A stretch of DNA of 64,000 bases. Origin: Bathymodiolus brooksi. Lineage: Eukaryota; Mollusca; Bivalvia; Mytilida; Modiolidae. The stretch spans positions 34,209,804-34,273,803 of the forward strand of contig OY804579.1 in assembly GCA_963680875.1 (NCBI GenBank). Direction: 5' to 3'. The notes under the pieces are model-generated. The model saw only the letters and a program-made list of their open reading frames with translations, had not been told where the DNA came from and made no database searches. How positions within the stretch are numbered: position 1 is the first letter of the stretch; every line of letters starts with the position of its first letter. Positions 12,418 to 22,789 of the stretch are shown piece by piece. The position numbers and the translations under genes are program-made.

Positions 12418-12975
12418 AAATTTACACTATAAGCCTGCTCCATACAATGACCTACACATAGCAACTTATAGCGAGGGCCGAATGAGAACGAAACTTTACA
12501 ACAAAAGAGAGGATTTCAATTTTCGTATTGTGAACTTTCCATTTGTATGTGGCAACATTCCAACAGCACCTACGTATGGAGTTGGATACAACATTCCAGT
12601 GTCTGTGGTTCTTATGTATCCTGATTTCCTTGATAGAAGAGAGTTGCTGCTAACAAGGAGGCTACTGAACCAAGCCTTCCTAGTGGTTAAATTGAAGATA
12701 TCATTTCGAAAATTTACGGTCACCACATTGATTTGGTTAACCGTTACAGAATGTCTGTCACAAATTACCACGATATGTTCCGGTTGTCGTCATCACAATA
12801 CCACCATTTCCTCATTCATTACTTCTCACCGGGTGCGTAGGGATAGTAATAGCATTACTGATGTCACTAGTGGAGCAGGAACTTTCGGAGCATCCCCTGC
12901 TTTTTTGTGGAGTTCGTGTTGCCCAATCTTTAGTTTTTTGTGTAGTGTTTTGTAGATCATTGTTTGTTCTTTTGT
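12418..12975 (+). pseudogene. Retroelement reverse-transcriptase C-terminal remnant and 3'UTR
   Basis: The plus-strand frame contains blocks I recognise from a reverse transcriptase abundant in bivalve genomes: YKPAPYNDLHIAT, RMRTKLYNKREDFNFRIVNF, PFVCGNIPTAPTYGV, then (after damage) PDFLDRRELLLTRRLLNQ and FLVVKLKISFRKF. After the F of RKF the frame shifts by one, and another frame continues YGHHIDLVNRYRMSV and YHDMFRLS. The catalytic (F/Y)xDD region is not present, so only the tail of the protein remains. The 3'UTR-like end (GTGTAGTGTTTTGTAGATCA) recurs at about 21.8 kb. It lies inside a TPPP intron on the opposite strand, under the longest open frame of the window (12299-12955). I cannot name the retroelement class with certainty. 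Confidence 0.8.
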
Positions 12976-13018
12976 CCACTTTCTGTTAGTCGTTACACTA
13001 TCTTTACTTCTGCGATTT

Positions 13019-13222
13019 ACGATCTGATTACACATGTAGTATCTTCTGATTACACATGTAGTATCTTCTGATTACACATGTAGTATCTTCTGATTACACA
13101 TGTAGTATCTTCTGATTACACATGTAGTATCTTCTGATTACACATGTAGTATCTTCTGATCACACATGTAGTATCTTCTGATTACACATGTAGTATCTTC
13201 TGATCACACATGTAGTATCTTC
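13019..13222. repeat. 22-bp tandem repeat, about nine copies
   Basis: Near-perfect copies of CTTCTGATTACACATGTAGT plus AT; a few carry GATCAC for GATTAC. It lies in the TPPP intron that leads to the distal last exon. Confidence 0.92.
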
Positions 13223-13424
13223 AATTTCTTCTGACTTGGAATTTATGTTGAAGTCGAAACGATTGTAAAGAAAACATCCATAAGGTTATATTGCCATGTT
13301 CTTTTTGCACACAGACAAACTATTCTGTTTGAAGGCAACATGTAATTAAATATATAAATGGTACTTGTAACGCATATTTATGTTGTATGAATGGTCATCG
13401 ACGAATTCTCGTGATAATAGTACG

Positions 13425-14705
13425 TAGCATTAGTAACACCGGTAAAAGTCATTGACATTATTGACATCAGTGTAAGTCATTGATAATAGTAACACCGTTA
13501 GACCTTGGCATTATTAATACCGATACAAGTCATTGACATTATTGACATCAGTGTAAGTCATTGATAATAGTAACACCGTTAGACCTTGGCATTATTAATA
13601 CCGATGTCCTTGACATTAGTGACATCAGTGTAAATAAACGTTATAAAATACCGACGGAGCAATAAAAAAGAACAATCCAGAGAAACTGGCAACATAGGTT
13701 AGTCAATACGAGGAAAAACACAACACAATATGTGTTGGACACCACTTTGCGCAAGCAAACACAAATAACGTAAAAATAAGACATGAGCCCTCATACAAGT
13801 AACTTGAGGTAAAGACTACCAGAAATAAAAACATCTACGTAAAAAGCAAAAGATCCATTGTCATTTGAGATATGGATATTTCGTAACGATCAACTAGATT
13901 GTGATGACGACCGTAGAATTTTAGTAGAGATGACTTCAACCTAGGAGAAACCTAGCCTTGTTTGAGTAGCTTTTGCGTCAGCAGTTGAGCTCTATCCAGA
14001 AAATCACTGAACTGGGCACAATCTCTTGAATAACGTATGAGTTGTGAAATGTAATCTCCTTACGCTGGTGATGCTGGAATATAGCTACTGATGAAGGGGA
14101 AGTTGACTATTGGAAAAGTGAAGTCATCGTGGTTTTAGTCTTCCTCCGTTGTCGATTTCAAGGTGAAGATCATTGATAATAGTAACACCGTTTTACCTCG
14201 ACATTATTAACACCGGAGCAAGTCCTTGACATTAGTGTCATCAGTGTAAGTCATTGATAATAGTAACACCGTTAGACCTTGACATTATTAACACCAGAGC
14301 AAATCATTGACATTAGTGTCATCAGTGTAAGTCATTGATAATAGTAACACCGTTAGTCCTTGACATTATTGACAAAAGAGCAAGTCCTTGACATCAGTGA
14401 CATAAGTGTTAGTCATTGATAATAGTAACACCGTTAGACCTTGACATTATTTAAAACACCTGACCAAGTCTTTGACATTAGTGTCATCAGTGTAAGTCAT
14501 TGATAATAGTAACACCGTTAGACCTTGACATTATTAACACCAGAGCAAGTCCTTGACATTAGTGACATCAGTGTTAGTCATTGATAATAATAACACCGTT
14601 AGACCTTGACATTATTAACACCAGAGCAAGTCCTTGACATTAGTGACATCAGTGTTAGTCATTGATAATAATAACACCGTTAGACCTTGACATTATCAAC
14701 ACCGG
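13425..14705. repeat. 81-bp tandem repeat, interrupted
   Basis: Units contain GTCATTGATAATAGTAACAC, CGTTAGACCTTGACATTATT, a CACCRGAGCAAGTCC word and ACATTAGTGACATCAGTG. There are about two copies at 13425-13630 and about seven at 14165-14705, separated by roughly 530 bp of unrelated unique sequence. The copies are moderately diverged. TTGACATTA sub-motifs suggest the 81-mer arose from shorter repeats. Confidence 0.8.
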
Positions 14706-14849
14706 TGCTACATATAGTCCTGGACGTTTATCAACACCATTATGAGTCTTTAACACCGATGTCTGTATAAGTGACTAGTATTGACATTTGTAGCATTGTT
14801 ATAGGTCCTTGGCGTTCACTGAGTAAAACTCTTAGTCATTGGTATTAAC

Positions 14850-15138
14850 CACATCGTTGGTGTAGTGATTAGCGTGCTCGCCACCGAGTGCGATATAGTG
14901 GGTTCGAGCCCTGGTCGAGTCAAGCCGAAGATAATACAATTTTTATTTGTTGCTTCACCGATAAACACACAGGAGTAAGGAGTAAAAACAAAGAATAGTT
15001 GGCTCGAAATCAGAATAATGTGTCCGAATGCGTACCTGTGGACTGTTGTTTCGGTGAGCTAGCACTATATAACAATCCAACTCAGCGTGCAGGTCTAGTA
15101 CATCGCGTCAAAATTCAACTTGCTCTCACTCACTCATT
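14850..15138 (+). mobile_element. tRNA-derived SINE
   Basis: The head has a box A-like TGGTGTAGTGATTAGCGTG and box B-like GGGTTCGAGCC at tRNA spacing, then the shared body words TTGTTTCGGTGAGCTAGCAC and CCAACTCAGCGTGCAGGTC. It ends near CTCACTCACTCATTCC. It is not a functional tRNA gene: no acceptor stem closes and the body continues as SINE. Confidence 0.8.
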
Positions 15139-15473
15139 CCTTGACATTAGTTACACTAGTATAAGTCATTAGCATTCCTGATCCTGCTATTAGTGTACTC
15201 CCTGCTAGGAACACCCGTTAAGTAGTGCTTCTTACGAGTTAGTACTTATTATTAGTAGCCATGGTAGCAGTCCTGTAAGTAGCCATGATATTAAGTCTTG
15301 TTTGGGGATGGAATGACACCACGTATGACAATTGTGTTTCCTCGGTCGTTAGAAGCACCGGACTTGAATCCCAAGAAGTACATTGAACCGACGCCAACCA
15401 TAAAAACTCCTCGTGCATATGATCTCTGATAAGACTCTACATTCCACATGTCGTAGTAAGGGCAACCGCATTG

Positions 15474-15832
15474 TCTGGTGTAATGGTTAGCGTGTTCACC
15501 TCGAGTTTAGTAGATCGTGGGTTCCAGTCCCGGTCGGTTCAAACCAAAGACTATACAATTGTTATTTGTTACCTCTCTGCTAAGAATGTAGCATTAAGGA
15601 GAAAGATCAAAGACTAGTTGGCTCGGAATCAGGATAGTATGTACGGGTGGGGCGGCATGTCTATCCGCGGACTGTTGTTTCAGTGAGTTAGCACTATAAA
15701 AACCAAACTAAGCGTGTTAGTCTAGCATAAAGCGGACATCATCATTTAATTGAAAATTAACTTGTTCTCGCCATGATATAGCTGAAAAATTGCTGAGTTG
15801 GCGTTAAACAACAATCACCCACTCACTCGTAG
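15474..15832 (+). mobile_element. tRNA-derived SINE, full length
   Basis: The head GTCTGGTGTAATGGTTAGCG and box B-like GTGGGTTCCAGTCCC are followed by the shared body (TTGTTTCAGTGAGTTAGCAC, then CCAAACTAAGCGTG). The tail is GATATAGCTGAAAAATTGCT and GGCGTTAAACAACAATCACC. Compared with the copy at 14850, the tail is intact. Confidence 0.85.
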
Positions 15833-16044
15833 TAAGGGACAATTGTAATAGAAAAAAAAAAAGACAAACAATATCCTCTAACACATTACACGAAAAACTA
15901 ATTATTAAGTAACATGAACCCGCTGAAAACCGGGGATTAACTCGGCTACACCGCAATGATATGTAGTTCCTGTTCCACAAGTCGAACCCATCATGTTAAC
16001 CATGTAAACAATCTGATGACAAGTCATTTTCTGAGTTGTGACTA

Positions 16045-16135
16045 TGACAAACTAAACATATCAGTGGTAATATGTGATACAGATATTCCATTTGTAACAG
16101 TTAATCAAGTCACGGTGGTAACCCTGCAACGTGTC
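16045..16135 (-). pseudogene. Reverse-transcriptase 3' end remnant
   Basis: The minus strand carries TACCACCGTGACTTGATTAA, then TGTATCACATATTACCAC and TGATATGTTTAGTTTGTC. These follow the order of the RT tail that encodes YGRHxDLVNRY...MFRLS at 12.7 kb. Only this segment is recognisable; the frame is broken. Confidence 0.55.
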
Positions 16136-16199
16136 TATAATTTTGTTGTGCTTTCTTTAATACCTTAACGTGGATATTGAACGTAACGATTATGCTATT

Positions 16200-16300
16200 A
16201 TATTGATTGATTGATTTATTGATTGATTGGTGTTTAACGTCCAGCGAGCAATTTCAGCTATATTCAGGACGAGAACATTTAAAAATTTAAACGCCACGGG
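16200..16300 (-). mobile_element. SINE tail fragment
   Basis: A GATT-rich run is followed by GGTGTTTAACGTCCAGCGAG and CAATTTCAGCTATATTCAGG. This is the reverse complement of the SINE tail, ending in ATCAATCA-type repeats. Confidence 0.75.
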
Positions 16301-16388
16301 ACTCGAAACAAGAAAAGGTGATGGGTAGGGACGGATAATTTTGCCAGTGCAACAGGTCTCTTATGGACCACTCATCATTAGCATAATG

Positions 16389-16663
16389 CAGGGGCGGATT
16401 CAGGGGGGGGGGCGCGCAACCCGGCGCGCGCACCCCCCTAAAATTGGAAAAAATATGATTTTTTTGGCGTAAAATCGTGATTTTACACATGAAATACCCC
16501 AAAAATTTCGCGCGCCCCCCCCCTAAAATTGGAAAAATATGATTTTTTGGCGTAAAATCGTGATTTTTCACACGAAATACCCCAAAAATTTTCGCGCCTC
16601 CCTTCGCTCGGCGCAATTTTTATAAGTGCGTCCCCCTAACTTGAAATCCTGGATCCGCCCCTG
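16389..16663. mobile_element. Non-autonomous DNA element with CAGGGGCGGATYCAGG ends
   Basis: The left end CAGGGGCGGATTCAGG and right end CCTGGATCCGCCCCTG are inverted repeats of about 16 bp. The interior is a direct duplication of about 85-90 bp containing CCCCTAAAATTGGAAAAA, TTTTGGCGTAAAATCGTGAT and GAAATACCCCAAAAATTT, with unusually GC-rich GCGCGC patches. No clear target duplication remains. It resembles hAT-like non-autonomous elements, but the superfamily is not certain. Confidence 0.65.
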
Positions 16664-17273
16664 TAATACTCATAATGAGCTGTTACACTGGATTCTTTAA
16701 AGTGCGGAGAGGGTGACAATCTCTCAACACGGGACCTCGGTTTTATTTACGTCTCATCAGCAGGACGGGTTGGTTGTGAATTTATACATCCCGCACAAGC
16801 TACTATATAAAGTTGTTTCACGCCCATATCACCATGTTATACCCTTTCATGCTGAAACATGCTTACAGTTAAGATATAACGAGCATGCCCATTTCCTTGA
16901 ATTTTCACTGTAATAATTAGCAATAATTGGTAACGCAATCTTCAAATTGTGCACCCAAAAGGATTCTATTAGCATTATATCATGCCGTTATAAGCAAAGG
17001 TCATACAAAGCACTGTACAATTGATATATACATCTCGTGACCATACGTTAATATGGTACCAATCGTAGAACAATATATTCTGAAACGGTTATTCTCCCGC
17101 ATAAAGCAAACAAAGTTTTACCATTTTAGCATGCTCTTGAATTTATCCCTAATAAAGAATAACAACTCGAACATTCTTTTTTATCAACTTAAGTTGATAT
17201 TGGTCGATTGAAAACGGAAAATGATCCTTTTGAGAAAAAAAAAATGATAACGGTATACCAAAAGTTTCAATTG

Positions 17274-17790
17274 TACATCACAAAAGGTTGTGAGGGGTAC
17301 TCTCTATATATATGAGATAGTACATCACAAAAGGTTGTGAGGGGTACTCTCTATATATATGAGATAGTACATCACAAAAGGTTGTGAGGGGTACTCTCTA
17401 TATATATGAGATAGTACATCACAAAAGGTTGTGAGGGGTACTCTCTATATATATGAGATAGTACATCACAAAAGGTTGTGAGGGGTACTCTCTATATATA
17501 TGAGATAGTACATCACAAAAGGTTGTGAGGGGTACTCTCTATATATATGAGATAGTACATCACAAAAGGTTGTGAGGGGTACTCTCTATATATATGAGAT
17601 AGTACATCACAAAAGGTTGTGAGGGGTACTCTCTATATATATGAGATAGTACATCACAAAAGGTTGTGAGGGGTACTCTCTATATATATGAGATAGTACA
17701 TCACAAAAGGTTGTGAGGGGTACTCTCTATATATATGAGATAGTACATCACAAAAGGTTGTGAGGGGTACTCTCTATATATATGAGATAG
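17274..17790. repeat. 47-bp minisatellite, eleven perfect copies
   Basis: Exactly eleven copies in register of TACATCACAAAAGGTTGTGA + GGGGTACTCTCTATATATAT + GAGATAG. I see no substitutions between copies. The inner TCTCTATATATATGAGATAG segment is a near-palindrome. The right flank (17791-17990) holds diverged relatives of the unit. Confidence 0.95.
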
Positions 17791-17990
17791 TACATCATGA
17801 GAGTGGTTCATGATACTGTGTATTTAGGATATCTAACATGTCCCAGGTGTAATGGTTATATAAGATAGGCCACTAAAATAATGGTTTACCAGTACTTTTG
17901 AATTTAGGATAGGTCACCAGGAGAATGCTTTTAGTACTGTGTATTTAGGATAGGACATCATGAAAATAGTCTAGTCAAGGGGTACTGTAT
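17791..17990. repeat. Diverged repeats flanking the 47-bp array
   Basis: Words such as TACTGTGTATTTAGGATA, GGTCACCAGGAGAATG and GGACATCATGAAAATAG recur at about 60-bp spacing and resemble parts of the 47-bp unit. They look like older, mutated edges of the same array. Confidence 0.55.
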
Positions 17991-18270
17991 GTATTGCTCA
18001 ATTTGGGTGAATTGTTTTACAGGCTATTCAATAGATGGGAATCCCATCTTTTTCTTTTAGTTTCCATGACAGTTAAATAATATTTCCTTGCCTATTTCTT
18101 ACATTCAATGTATATGATAACTTACAGAGAATTACATCAACCAACAGACCGACATAATACTAATCTAAGATGTCTGACTCAGCACAGCAAGACAAGATCA
18201 CGATCCACAAATAACTATAGAACTAGAATTACTAATAATAACATGCATGTTACAGTGACACAGATATATA

Positions 18271-18276
18271 TTTATT
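18271..18276 (-). promoter_or_regulatory. Candidate polyadenylation signal, proximal TPPP end
   Basis: AATAAA on the minus strand, 93 nt beyond the stop of the proximal last exon. Each last exon having its own signal fits a choice made by alternative last-exon polyadenylation. Confidence 0.5.
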
Positions 18277-18368
18277 GAACAAATATCTAGACATTTACAA
18301 TTATTGCATTCACTACTTATTGCAAGAAATCACAGTGCAAAAAACACACACAGATCTGTCAAAGGCTT

Positions 18369-18551
18369 TCATTTCTTTGTAGCATATGTGTCCTTCCCTT
18401 TATATTGGCCGGTATAACCTGTATTTTCTTGTCTATCTTCCCGCCCAGCGGCACCCTTCCCTTTCCCACTTTCATCAAAACGTTCCTTATGTGATCCTGT
18501 GTACCCGCTAGCATCTGTGAGTTTATCTACACCACCAGTAGCAGATTGTTT
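18369..18551 (-). CDS. TPPP/p25-alpha, proximal alternative last exon (3a)
   Basis: This exon encodes 60 residues and a TGA stop. It opens after the acceptor CCATTTCAG with [20 protein letters not shown], then [20 protein letters not shown], carrying the family's LTD..[17 protein letters not shown] core and GxGxGxxGR motif. The tail ends GKDTYATKK, close to the lysine-rich end of animal TPPPs. It starts in phase 0, as the donor of the middle exon (22430) requires; that intron is about 3.9 kb. Against the distal exon (12079-12258) the core is nearly the same, while the first eight and last fifteen or so residues differ. Basic residues are more frequent at this C-terminus than at the acidic GTFEEK end of the distal form. 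I see a real pair of alternative ends; which is used in which tissue cannot be read here. Confidence 0.92.
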   Translation of the reverse strand, partial: KQSATGGVDKLTDASGYTGSHKERFDESGKGKGAAGREDRQENTGYTGQYKGKDTYATKK

Positions 18552-18887
18552 CTGAAATGGATTGCATGCTTATATAGTGTTGCAGTTGGAAAGGAACAGT
18601 TTATACTGAGTACAAGGATATAAGGGTTAGGATAATGATGTTTAAGGCCACTTTCAACAATATTTCACACTAATATAAGGCACAGTAGTTGTAAGGATTA
18701 AAACGTTTAACACAAAGTTTTTGGTATCGTCTAGTCTAGATGAAGCTTTAAAAATATCAACATAGTCTATACTCTCGAGTTTCAATTCGATCTCAAGAAT
18801 AAGCCACAAGATTCATTGTCCTATAATCGAACTGCCCCTTAATTTAAGTTTCTTTTAAATTAATCCTGCTCCTAAAATGTGTATGAT

Positions 18888-19018
18888 ATTATACAATTAT
18901 TGCACTTCATTGAGTGCGATATGATGTGTTATGGAGCACTGAAAAGCAATATTGACAAAGGCTGTAGTGCTCCACATCATATTGCACAAAATGAAGTGCT
19001 GCAATTGTTTTATTACAT
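18888..19018. mobile_element. Hairpin MITE
   Basis: Inverted arms: TTATTGCACTTCATTGAGTG, then ATATGATGTG and GGAGCACT on the left; AGTGCTCCACATCATAT, then ACAAAATGAAGTGCTGCAAT on the right. The outer ends are ATTATACAATTA and TAATTG/TTTTATTACAT-like, shared with the element at 19583. Confidence 0.7.
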
Positions 19019-19582
19019 TTAACATTCCAAGTTTTTTTTTGTGTACCTTGATCATTATTAGGAATTGTTTGTTGTTTTTTTTCAAAATCAAAAACACATG
19101 AGCTGATCCATTTAATATCATAGATACTTGTACTAATTCAGTGCGTACAAATTTATATTACTAATTCAGTGTGTACAAATTTATATTGCTAATTCGATGT
19201 GTACAATTTGCTTGCGTTTGTAAAACTTCTGTGCCACTATCTGTTTGTGTTTGTGTGACGTCATTGCAACGGACGTAGAAAACGTTTGCCTGGTACATTT
19301 TAAAATTTTGCTGGGATTTTGCCCACTGCTAAATAGATCGTTCAATATGAAATCCTGCCGTGCAATATGACGATTTATCACAAAAAACGAATTATATGGT
19401 TTTATAATACTGTATAAAACCATAAATGTAATAATAACTGGTAAAAGATGAAGGCTTCAGTCTTTGGACGTTTTGAAATTGGCTATATCCGGCTGTGATT
19501 AGGGCCTATAGACCAACAACCAACACAGAACTTTCGAGTCCGTACCATCCTTGAAGCGATTTCAAAGTTCTACCTTGACATG

Positions 19583-19740
19583 TTATACAATTATAGTCTT
19601 TTGTTGAGGTCAATACGAGTTTTTATGGGCCTTAAAAACGATATTCACCGAAGCCTTTAGGCTGAGGTGAATATTGATTTCTAAGGTCCATAAAAACTCG
19701 TATTGACCGATACAAAAGACTGTAATTGCTTTATTACATT
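19583..19740. mobile_element. Hairpin MITE, same termini as 18888 element
   Basis: The arms contain GTCAATACGAGTTTTTATGG on the left and CCATAAAAACTCGTATTGAC on the right, a perfect 20-bp match. Longer flanking pairing runs from ATTATAGTCTTTTG to CAAAAGACTGTAATT. The ends resemble those of the 18888-19018 element, but the stems are different. Confidence 0.75.
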
Positions 19741-20594
19741 AAAATGAAAAGTGAAAGTGAAACCAAGTCTCCGAGATTTCTGCAAATCTCCGTTTGACTT
19801 CTGCAAGCCCATTGCCTGCGTCGGACATGATGATTACTTATTCATTCTAAAGTGACGCTAATACGACGATTCTGATTGGACGAAATTTCACATTACCTTT
19901 ATGTCCATTGGTCGAATAGAAATAGAATTCACGTGATTCTTTTTATAGATTTCGTTAGAAAACGAAAGTGAAACCAAGTCAATACGAGTTTTAATCAAAC
20001 AATATCAAATTTTACGGAATGTCAGGTGACAGCATGATAGCCAATAAAATTGTTTAAATAAAATCATTATGTAATAAAACAGTTTATATATACAATGTAT
20101 ATATAGATTCAGTATAGTCTGCTAATGTCGAAAATAATAAAACTATTACGAGTAAATGGTTAAATCGTGATATTTCACAGTTTGATGAATTCCTTGTTTA
20201 CTCATCATTCTAGTTTTCGGAAATGAGGTGCGCGGTCTTTTTTAACATCTTTCATAACATTCAATCATTTTACATAGAGGGAAGCAACAAATGTTATGCA
20301 TCGAAAGTACTTATACGGTTTCTTAAGTATTGAAAACTGAAACAGTCGATTTCCAGATAAGGAACAAACAGTCAAGTTCGTGTCTGTCAAACATTTGGGT
20401 CGAGTGGGTTTGAATCGTGACAAAATAATATATTAGTAATTGTCCATAAGTAGACTGTACAATCAATTAATAGAACCACAACCAAACATCGTTAGGGACA
20501 CAGAAATATGTGACAACATGCAAAAATTAAACAAAGTTCATTATTATGAGTTAAAGACGCATGCAAGTAACAAAGCATACATTGAATATATGAT

Positions 20595-21357
20595 AGACTC
20601 AGATCGACGTCCAGTCTCTAATCGACGTCCACTGACGTCATTATCTCAAATCACGGTTCAATTTTAGGATATTCTCAAATCGGCGTTCTTTCCAAACTCT
20701 TATATCTATATGCCCGTTTACACGATCAAAGCGTGCCATCAAAAATAATTGTAACGACAATTTTTTTTTTAATCTGTTTTTTTTTTGGTGTGTGTGTTTT
20801 TTAAGCATTTTCCCATTCTCAATAGGGGTAGAATCTACTTTGGCGGACAACGGAAGTCAAATATTGTAATAAACAAAGCGCATGACCCATAACCTTTCAT
20901 TTTGTTACCATGCGGATATGACAACAAAAGGGTTAGGTTTAGGGTTATGATTAGGTTTAGGGTTAGGGTTAGGGTTAAGGTTAGGATTAAGGTTAGGGTT
21001 ACGGTTAGGATTAAGGTTAGGGTTAAGGTTAACGTTAGGGTTAAGGTTAACGTTAGGGATAAGGTTAAGTTTAGGGTTAGGGTCCGCTAACGTAGAAGTA
21101 CTCCTAAACACAATAGGATTTTATCTACTGTAACTATAAAATACATAGGAATTTTTGTCATCAAGAACCTCTCATCTGGAATCTGGTCTTGTCCCTTCTC
21201 CATCATTGCTTCAAAAACATTCACTAACGGGTGTGACGTAATTTGAAGTATACATCAGTGACGTCATTGCCATTGGACGTCGATTTGAGAAAGTGAAAAA
21301 CGGCCATATATTTGAGAATTGGACGCCGATTTGAGGATTGGACGTCGATCTGAGTCT
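20595..21357. mobile_element. TIR element enclosing telomere-like repeats
   Basis: Perfect 19-bp terminal inverted repeats AGACTCAGATCGACGTCCA at both ends. Subterminal words TCTCAAATCGRCGT and TGACGTCA recur on both sides. No transposase-like frame is inside, so it is non-autonomous. The middle holds a telomere-like array (20927-21090). It lies in the TPPP intron between the middle exon and the proximal last exon. Confidence 0.7.
20927..21090. repeat. Interstitial telomere-like (TTAGGG) repeat
   Basis: About 160 bp of GGGTTAGGGTTAGGGTTAAGG-type hexamers with frequent variants (TTAAGG, TTACGG, TTAGGA). It is too short and degenerate to be a chromosome end, and it is bounded by element sequence. 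Open frames on both strands here (VRVKVRV and NPNLNPN types) are artefacts. Confidence 0.9.
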
Positions 21358-21754
21358 TACATATATATTCAAGTACATGCCACTGTGCTTCTTGTTATAA
21401 AAAGTATATATTTTTAAATGAAAGATCGCTACTATTTGAAAATTAGCTTCGATAATGAAATAATATATATCATTCAAATAAGTGTTTACTAAATACTTTC
21501 ATTATAACATGTTTTCTTGCATTAGCGTGGAAATATAATTTGATCACCATTTTCTTCCCAACAAAAACAGTGGAGGTCTTGCTTGCTAAAGGCAATATTT
21601 CCTATTTTTAATTAAAACAGATATATTTTTTTAATCTATGAAAATTATAGATGTACAGACATTGATTGCGGATTTTCGCACTTTATAAATACTATTCAGA
21701 TTTTTTTGTAATTTAAGTTTCCAATTCTCTCAGGTACATTGTAAAACATCTGTA

Positions 21755-21845
21755 TTCACCCCTGTTTTTAGTGGTGTTCCTATTGCTCAATATTAAGTTT
21801 ACTGTGTAGAGTTTGGTAGATTATTGTTTGTCCTTTTGTCAAAGT
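21755..21845 (+). pseudogene. Retroelement 3'UTR remnant
   Basis: About 80 bp match, with substitutions, the 3'UTR-like end of the RT remnant at 12.9 kb: GTTTTTAGTGGTGTTCCTAT, then TGTGTAGAGTTTGGTAGATT and ATTGTTTGTCCTTTTGTC. No coding part is left. Confidence 0.6.
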
Positions 21846-22429
21846 TCTGAACATTTTGCTACATTTAATTATTTTAAATTCACAAGAACTTTTGTCCAGT
21901 CTATGTCTTTATAAAGCCATTACATATATTGGAATTACCCAGAACGAGGTTGATATTGGCCAAATGATTCTACTAATTTATGGACATGTATGTTAGTTGT
22001 TTTGTATTGTATAAATTTACTTTATTCACCGGAGTGTAATATGCAAATAATGATGTTTCGTAATAGTCTAGAGCAGACCAAAGATGGTTACAGACATTTT
22101 GGAAACAGGGTTACCGCTATATTTTTGCGTCTATAAAACATGGGGATACACGCCAAAAAAAATAGGAATAACGATTCCCGTATTTTTTTCCAGGTTAGGG
22201 TGGCGGATCCAAATCACCCCTATTCAGTCAACAAACAACTAAAGTTCATTGCAATCTTACGAGGTGCGTGATCACCTGTAAACAAAAGTCTGTATGACAT
22301 AACAGATTAGCTAGAGTAGAACAAAATACTCAATACAATACAACTCACAGATGACCCTCATAATGTCTGAAAACACAGAACACATCACATTGATTAATGA
22401 CAAAGTGCACTTAATATACACACCACTAC

Positions 22430-22580
22430 TTTAACATCCGGGCTAGCGCTGCAGATCTTGGCAGATAAATCTTTCCTGATTTCGTCCTCACTCTTTGCAC
22501 TTTTCTTTATCTCTTTATAGACCTTTGCTACTCTATCCATCAGCTCATTGACTTTAGCTTTATTAGTTAGATCTAGAGTC
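22430..22580 (-). CDS. TPPP/p25-alpha, middle coding exon (2)
   Basis: 151 nt between the acceptor TTTCAG (22586-22581) and a donor AAA|GTAGTG. With the last G of a lysine codon split from exon 1, it reads 50 residues: TLDLTNKAKVNELMDRVAKV, YKEIKKSAKSEDEIRKDLSA, KICSASPDVK. This corresponds to the second half of the p25-alpha domain, where vertebrate TPPPs have a helical stretch that includes the FKKALEEL-type helix. The ends are phase 2 (start) and phase 0 (end), so it joins exon 1 and either last exon without a frame break. The exon is too short and its frame too plain to be found by ORF length; homology and splice phase identify it. Confidence 0.88.
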
Positions 22581-22789
22581 CTGAAAGAAAAAAATATCTA
22601 CCACATGAAAAACATACAGAGAAGTGATATTCGTCTCAAAAACATTTCATTGTCGCCAAGAAGGATTGGGTACTATTATCCCTTCAAAAAAGAATGCAAC
22701 GATCACGACTCTGCCTATTTCACATATTCGGAAGTCTTCATCTCAAATATTTTTTTAAAGTTTATATTACGAGGGATTGTGGGTCAAAG

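Noticed and set aside
12299..12955. Longest open frame of the window (218 codons) as a host gene
   Set aside because: Its central part is the decayed C-terminal part of a known bivalve reverse transcriptase, with a frameshift after RKF. The ends are unrelated read-through, and it lies antisense in a TPPP intron.
14850..15545. tRNA genes (box A and box B at 14851-14925 and 15475-15545)
   Set aside because: No closed acceptor stem, and both continue into the SINE body and tail.
17274..17790. CRISPR-like array
   Set aside because: The 47-bp units are directly adjacent with no unique spacers, and the genome is animal.
20927..21090. Chromosome end or telomere
   Set aside because: Only about 160 bp, degenerate, and bounded on both sides by a TIR element inside a gene intron.
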